Source of the DNA: Bacillota bacterium
GTDB lineage: Bacteria; Bacillota; Clostridia; Acetivibrionales; DSM-1351
Length of the DNA stretch: 64,000 bases
Direction: 5' to 3'
NCBI GenBank assembly: GCA_023409265.1
Contig: JAEYHZ010000022.1
Span: 608,572-672,571 of the forward strand
In this document: one piece after another, positions 60,351 to 64,000 of the stretch
Numbering within the stretch: position 1 is the stretch's first letter
How the letters are laid out: the number at the start of each line of letters is the position of its first letter
Notes under the pieces: model-generated
Told to the model about the DNA's origin: nothing
Seen by the model: the letters and a program-made list of their open reading frames with translations, nothing else
Database searches by the model: none
Position numbers and translations under genes: made by a program

Positions 60351-61520
60351 TAAACAATTTGCTTTTATAACATTATTTAATTTGTCAGCACTATTCTTAT
60401 CCATTTCACTAAGAATATGCTGATATTTTTTTGTCTGTCCAGGATTACTATGTCCAAGTCTTTCCTGAGCGTCTCTGTCTGATACACCGTATTTTAACAT
60501 CATAGTAGCATTAAAATGTCTTAAGTCATGCAGGCGAATATGAGGTAATTTATTATCTTTTAAAATCTTTTTAAATTCTCTGCTCACAGATCCAGGATTA
60601 TAATCATTTCCGTCAAGTTTAGTATATAGTTTTCCTATGCCCCTGTATTGCTTTAGTATCGGAATTATACCGCTTGGGATTGAAAATGTTCTGGTACTTT
60701 TTTTAGTTTTAGGCTTTTTGGTTTCATTACCTTTACTTTTAGTGGGAACAATATTTTTCACAACAGATAGAGTTCCAGTATCCAAATCTATATTTTCCCA
60801 AGCTAACCCGAGAAGCTCACCGCGTCTCAAACCACACATCCCCGCTATTAATATTACCGCAGCCATTCTATGTTTTGATATCTTCTCTAAGAGCTTATTA
60901 AATTGCTCTTCTGTATAGATTGTTGGCTCGTATTCTTCTGGACTTGGAGCATCAACACCATCAAATGGATTTTTGGAAATCAAACCGTCTCCAACTGCTT
61001 TTTTAAAGGCTCTATGGAGTATTCTATGTTCTTGAAGAATAGTTTTTTCAGTATATCCAATTACTGGTTTACCATCCTTCATAAGAGGTATTGGCTTTCC
61101 GTCCTTCATAATAGGAACCATTTTCCCCTCTACTATGTGAGTTCTGTATCTCGGAACAGATCTTTCATGGTTATAGAATTTTTCTATGTGTAACGGCCTA
61201 ACTTCTGTAATTAACATTTTCCCGAAGAAAGGGTTTATATGATTTTCTATGTACCTCTGATAGCCCTCTTTTGTTGTGGTTTCACGCTTAGCACAATACA
61301 CTTCCATGAACTTGTTAAGCCATCCTTCAACCGTAACTTTTCTAATATCAGAATAATCACCTGCTTCTATTTTTTCAATGAATTTGTCTAATTTTCTACT
61401 GACCTCTGGACGCTTGGCACCATAAAAACTTTTCTTATCATCTTCACCGGTATCCGGATCAGTGTAAATAACGTAGCCTTCCCACCTCCCATCTTTGCGT
61501 TTATAAATGCTCTGCACCAT
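60348..61520 (-). CDS. int: Tyrosine recombinase (phage/ICE integrase)
   Basis: The 390-residue integrase has an N-terminal AP2-like arm-binding domain (KRKDGRWEGYVIYTDPDTGE) and a SAM-like core-binding domain (VEGWLNKFMEVYCAKRETTTKEGY in parts). The catalytic domain shows MCGLRRGELLGL (Arg I), HDLRHFNATMML (HxxR), LGHSNPGQTKKYQHI (His and Tyr). It integrates the element at the tRNA-Leu. ATG 61520 follows GGAGG. A duplicated KDGKPIPLMKDGKPV motif lies in the middle, a small internal repeat. Confidence 0.95.
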   Translation of the reverse strand: MVQSIYKRKDGRWEGYVIYTDPDTGEDDKKSFYGAKRPEVSRKLDKFIEKIEAGDYSDIRKVTVEGWLNKFMEVYCAKRETTTKEGYQRYIENHINPFFGKMLITEVRPLHIEKFYNHERSVPRYRTHIVEGKMVPIMKDGKPIPLMKDGKPVIGYTEKTILQEHRILHRAFKKAVGDGLISKNPFDGVDAPSPEEYEPTIYTEEQFNKLLEKISKHRMAAVILIAGMCGLRRGELLGLAWENIDLDTGTLSVVKNIVPTKSKGNETKKPKTKKSTRTFSIPSGIIPILKQYRGIGKLYTKLDGNDYNPGSVSREFKKILKDNKLPHIRLHDLRHFNATMMLKYGVSDRDAQERLGHSNPGQTKKYQHILSEMDKNSADKLNNVIKANCL

Positions 61521-61535
61521 AAAATCGCCTCCATC

Positions 61536-61865
61536 TTATTTATTTATTTCGGATTCATTATTAAGAATAAAAGTAGCGTAATCAAACACCTGTTTTTTGC
61601 CAATCTCAGATAATTTTTCATAGAGTTCAATAATTGTAGGCTGTCGGAATGATTTTTTTTCGTCAACTAAGCCACCTAACCAACTCGGGTCAACGTCGAG
61701 AAAGTCTGCTATTTTAAGGACAAATTCAAAAGCAGCTTTTTTCTTTGGATCAGATAAATATTTGGATATTGTCCCAGTGCTGATACCAGTCGCTCGTGAT
61801 ATATCAACAGCTTTAATATTTTTCTCTTTCATAACCTGGTCGAGTCTTTCTTGAAAAACAGACAT
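61536..61865 (-). CDS. XRE-family (CI-like) repressor
   Basis: The 109-residue protein has an N-terminal helix-turn-helix (MKEKNIKAVDISRATGISTGTISKYLSDPKK, in parts) and a short C-terminal region. It probably maintains the integrated state by binding the repeated TTTACGAAAG sites in the divergent gap. ATG 61865 follows AGGAGG. It is co-directional with int, 15 bp before it, so both are transcribed together. Confidence 0.88.
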   Translation of the reverse strand: MSVFQERLDQVMKEKNIKAVDISRATGISTGTISKYLSDPKKKAAFEFVLKIADFLDVDPSWLGGLVDEKKSFRQPTIIELYEKLSEIGKKQVFDYATFILNNESEINK

Positions 61866-61915
61866 TCGTGTCTACCTCCTAATGAATAAATCTGTAAATT
61901 ATAATAATACTTTTG

Positions 61916-62009
61916 TTTACGAAAGTCAATAAAAAGTTTACGAAAGGAAAAATTATTTTTCTAAAATATTGACGAGCGTAAACTTCAATGTTATTATTAT
62001 TTACGAAAG
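61916..62009. promoter_or_regulatory. Operator array between divergent repressor and Cro-like genes
   Basis: TTTACGAAAG occurs exactly at 61916-61925, 61937-61946 and 62000-62009, the first two 21 bp apart (two helical turns). An inverse half-match, CGTAAACT, lies at about 61977-61984. The lysis-lysogeny-type switch is inferred from this layout. Confidence 0.75.
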
Positions 62010-62046
62010 GAAATATTTTTACATTGATAAGGAGGGAACATTAATT

Positions 62047-62331
62047 ATGACTAAAAAATCCCAAAATGCTTCTCGTAAAAAAAGCACTTCAAAACAGTCT
62101 CCATTTCAAGTCGAATGTTTAACACTTAAGAGAATGCTTCTTGGTAACATGACTTACGCGCAATTCGCATCCAAACTTGGCATATCTGAGAATAATCTGA
62201 TTTTTAAAATTAACGGCAAAAGGCGTTGGTGGCTTGAGGAGTGTATATTAGCAGCGAAAATTCTTGGGGCTTCTGATTTAAAAGAAGTTTTTCCGGAAAT
62301 TTTTGAAGTATATAAAAATGAAGTTGCTTGA
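62047..62331 (+). CDS. Cro-like helix-turn-helix protein
   Basis: The 94-residue protein has a basic Ser/Lys-rich N-terminus and a helix-turn-helix-like segment (MTYAQFASKLGISENNLIFKING, in parts) followed by WWLEECILAAKILGASDL. It probably opposes the CI-like repressor at the shared operators. ATG 62047 follows AAGGAGGG; the upstream frame to 61969 would cross the operators. It is the first gene of the plus-strand element operon. Confidence 0.75.
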   Translation: MTKKSQNASRKKSTSKQSPFQVECLTLKRMLLGNMTYAQFASKLGISENNLIFKINGKRRWWLEECILAAKILGASDLKEVFPEIFEVYKNEVA

Positions 62332-62351
62332 GATAGGGGGGGTGATTATAA

Positions 62352-62729
62352 GTGTTAAATGAAGCAATTTCCAAGTTAAGGTCTGAAATGGACCAGAATA
62401 ACAATAATCCATACATACAGGTTATAGGGCAATTCTTACTACAGTTTGTAAATGAGCATCCAGATTCAGCTGAGAAAATCTTAACTGAAGGTAAAACGAT
62501 AGGTAATAGTCTGAGCGAAATGAGGAAGGCTGCAGAAAAGAAAAAGGTCGGTAACTTTGCAGTTTTAACCGAACAGGAAGGCTTTGATGTAGTTCTTAAG
62601 TATTTCGGGATAGAAAATTCTGTACAAAACTTAAGCATTTCAAAAACTACGGTTGAAAAAAGCGAGTCTCGAACACTTCAGGTGGATCTGGATGCTGGGC
62701 TGGATTTTGATATAAACGATATCTTGTAA
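62352..62729 (+). CDS. PcfK-like protein (AcrIIA9-superfamily candidate)
   Basis: The 125-residue acidic protein has no signal peptide. Its core (EKILTEGKTIGNSLSEMRKAAEKKKVG, AVLTEQEGFDVVLKYFGI, in parts) fits my recollection of the PcfK family, whose members lie next to pcfJ in conjugative elements and phages. The AcrIIA9 anti-Cas9 proteins were described as related to this family. Its position directly before a PcfJ-like gene supports the call. I have no alignment, so the family is probable and any anti-CRISPR activity only possible. GTG 62352 follows a GGGGGG stretch. Confidence 0.55.
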   Translation: MLNEAISKLRSEMDQNNNNPYIQVIGQFLLQFVNEHPDSAEKILTEGKTIGNSLSEMRKAAEKKKVGNFAVLTEQEGFDVVLKYFGIENSVQNLSISKTTVEKSESRTLQVDLDAGLDFDINDIL

Positions 62730-62742
62730 CTCGGAGGTCGGT

Positions 62743-64000
62743 ATGAAAAGTAAAGAGGTATTATCACATTTTAGAAGTATTGACAAATCCGCATTTGATG
62801 AATTTACGAAAAAGCAGTTCAAACAATATCTGTTCGTTACCAAAGTTAAAAACACTTACGAAGGTTATTGCACACACTGTGAAACAATAAGCGTGGTTGA
62901 TACAGTAAAGCATAAATCAAAGACTTTCTGCCCCTACTGTAAGGAGTACGTAGAAATCAGATACACGTCATATAGCAGAAAATATTTCGTACAACAGGGA
63001 TATTTCATGCGTTTTGAACAATCGGTTATCGACGGTTCGTTAGTAGCAAGAGGTGTTTACGCGGTACGGGATTTAAGCAAGGACTATAAATCAAAGCCAA
63101 TATACAAAGATAAAGACTACTACATTTTTACTCCAAAGCCAGTTAGGGCCTCTCTGCGATCTGTTTGGTATAGCCTAGGTGATGGTAAGATTAGCAGCTG
63201 GTACCGTGCAGACGGATACGAGATTGTCAATTCGTTTAAAGAAGGCTGGGACTACTTCAATTTTAGAGGAATGGATTTCTATTCAATGGACGAACAAAGC
63301 TTTAAGGACGCTGATAAAGGCGAACTAAAATATAGCGGGTGGGAAAGCTGGGGGCAGAAAGAAATAATTTCTTACTTGTATATGTATATAAAGTGGCCAT
63401 GCGTAGAGTATCTTTCAAAACTCGGCTTCAAAAGACTTATTACTGGATACCTTGATGGAGAGCAAACCCAGAAAACAATAAACTGGCGAGGTAAGTCATT
63501 AACAAGTGTATTGAAATGCAGCAAAGCTGATATAAAGGTTATAAAAGATATGGCCAGTAAAGTTACTTTTGACTTCCTCTGGGAGATGAAATTCTGCAGA
63601 GATAATGGTGTACAAAGTATAGAAGATATTCTGTGGCTTATGGAAATTTACCGAGCTGTCCGTAGAGACTTAGTCCAATATGTTGGATTACAAAATGTCA
63701 GAAGGTACACAGAAAAGCAATATAACCGACGATTTCCGGAAGATGAATATGATCCAGAAGACGATCCTTATAACGAATTTACACAGGAGGCACATCCTGA
63801 GCAAAGGCAATGGAGACGGTTAAGAGATATTGCTTCTGAATGGAAGGACTATCTGGATATGGCCCAAAAGCTGAATATGGACATGAATGACAAATTAGTT
63901 TTATTTCCGAGAGACCTGCAGAGAGAACATGACAAACTGGCAACCCTTATCAAGGTTAAAAAAAGTAAGGAATTAAAGGATAAAATCATCAAACGGTGCA
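62743..64000 (+). CDS. PcfJ-like protein (3' end outside window)
   Basis: The 419 codons visible start at ATG 62743 after GGAGG, 13 bp past the preceding gene. Near the N-terminus a zinc-ribbon-like motif YCTHCE..FCPYCK is visible. Later are WYRADGYEIVNSFKEGW and FLWEMKFCRDNGVQSIEDILW, which fit the PcfJ family as I know it. PcfJ-like proteins are encoded in conjugative plasmids and phages; their function is not established. The gene is cut by the window end. Confidence 0.7.
   Translation, partial: MKSKEVLSHFRSIDKSAFDEFTKKQFKQYLFVTKVKNTYEGYCTHCETISVVDTVKHKSKTFCPYCKEYVEIRYTSYSRKYFVQQGYFMRFEQSVIDGSLVARGVYAVRDLSKDYKSKPIYKDKDYYIFTPKPVRASLRSVWYSLGDGKISSWYRADGYEIVNSFKEGWDYFNFRGMDFYSMDEQSFKDADKGELKYSGWESWGQKEIISYLYMYIKWPCVEYLSKLGFKRLITGYLDGEQTQKTINWRGKSLTSVLKCSKADIKVIKDMASKVTFDFLWEMKFCRDNGVQSIEDILWLMEIYRAVRRDLVQYVGLQNVRRYTEKQYNRRFPEDEYDPEDDPYNEFTQEAHPEQRQWRRLRDIASEWKDYLDMAQKLNMDMNDKLVLFPRDLQREHDKLATLIKVKKSKELKDKIIKRC

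Overview
The window looks like a chromosomal segment of a low-GC, spore-forming, flagellated, polysaccharide-degrading clostridium, most like the cellulolytic Ruminiclostridium group (Clostridium cluster III). The evidence is sporulation genes (spoVG, spoVT, yabP, yabQ), flagellar genes (motAB, flhO/flhP-like), a GH95 fucosidase, an ABC sugar importer with its own YesM/YesN-type two-component system, Bacillus-like gene order, and AT-rich intergenic DNA. The genus is an inference from style and synteny, not from a search.

Layout. 1-1248: 3' part missing of a secreted fibronectin-III protein (minus). 1509-9187: complete F1Fo ATP synthase operon (minus, atpI-B-E-F-H-A-G-D-C) with about 550 bp of repeat and foldback DNA between atpE and atpF. 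9354-10951: motAB. 11107-12203: GNAT acetyltransferase and TrmB-like regulator. 12406-20796 (minus): a WecA-WecB fusion, dCMP deaminase, upp, rpiB, arginine-phosphatase-like ywlE, tsaC, a ZIP transporter and prfA. 21051-21326: a MITE with 16-bp perfect inverted repeats. 21355-27980: DsbD-like lipoprotein, a small unknown gene, GH95, flavoprotein, zinc-ribbon membrane protein and GyrI-like protein. 28080-28430: structured repeats. 28757-36219: sugar ABC transporter and two-component system. 36404-40965: mbl, flhO, flhP, rod-binding protein and a NAGPA-like protein. 41075-43766: fabZ and murC, separated by an array of 280-bp structured repeats. 44609-60080: a long Bacillus-like block, purR-spoVG-glmU-prs-pth-mfd-(prsA-like)-spoVT-(ssb)-mazG-hup-rqcP-yabP-yabQ-divIC-yabR. 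60191-60279: tRNA-Leu(UAA). 60348-64000: left end of an integrated element (integrase, repressor/Cro-like switch, PcfK-like and PcfJ-like genes) that appears to use the tRNA as its attachment site.

How the parts work together: the two largest blocks are housekeeping (energy; cell wall, nucleotide and sporulation functions). The sugar importer, two-component system and fucosidase suggest sensing and use of plant or host glycans, but no direct link among them is shown. glmU appears to have lost its uridylyltransferase half, so UDP-GlcNAc synthesis may need another enzyme.

The most unusual content is noncoding. There are at least four families of dispersed or tandem structured repeats: (1) a two-arm foldback of about 105-157 bp bounded by TATAACGAGGC / GCGTTATA, about seven copies, one of them translated in frame inside an ABC permease; (2) a family of about 110-177 bp with GTTAAATAATAA ends; (3) a hairpin with a conserved GCAACC / TAACCATGC internal loop followed by GTACTCGCGTGC, four copies at two loci; (4) a 276-bp MITE with TA-type ends. 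Family 3 is my best candidate for something undescribed. I could not run homology or covariance searches.
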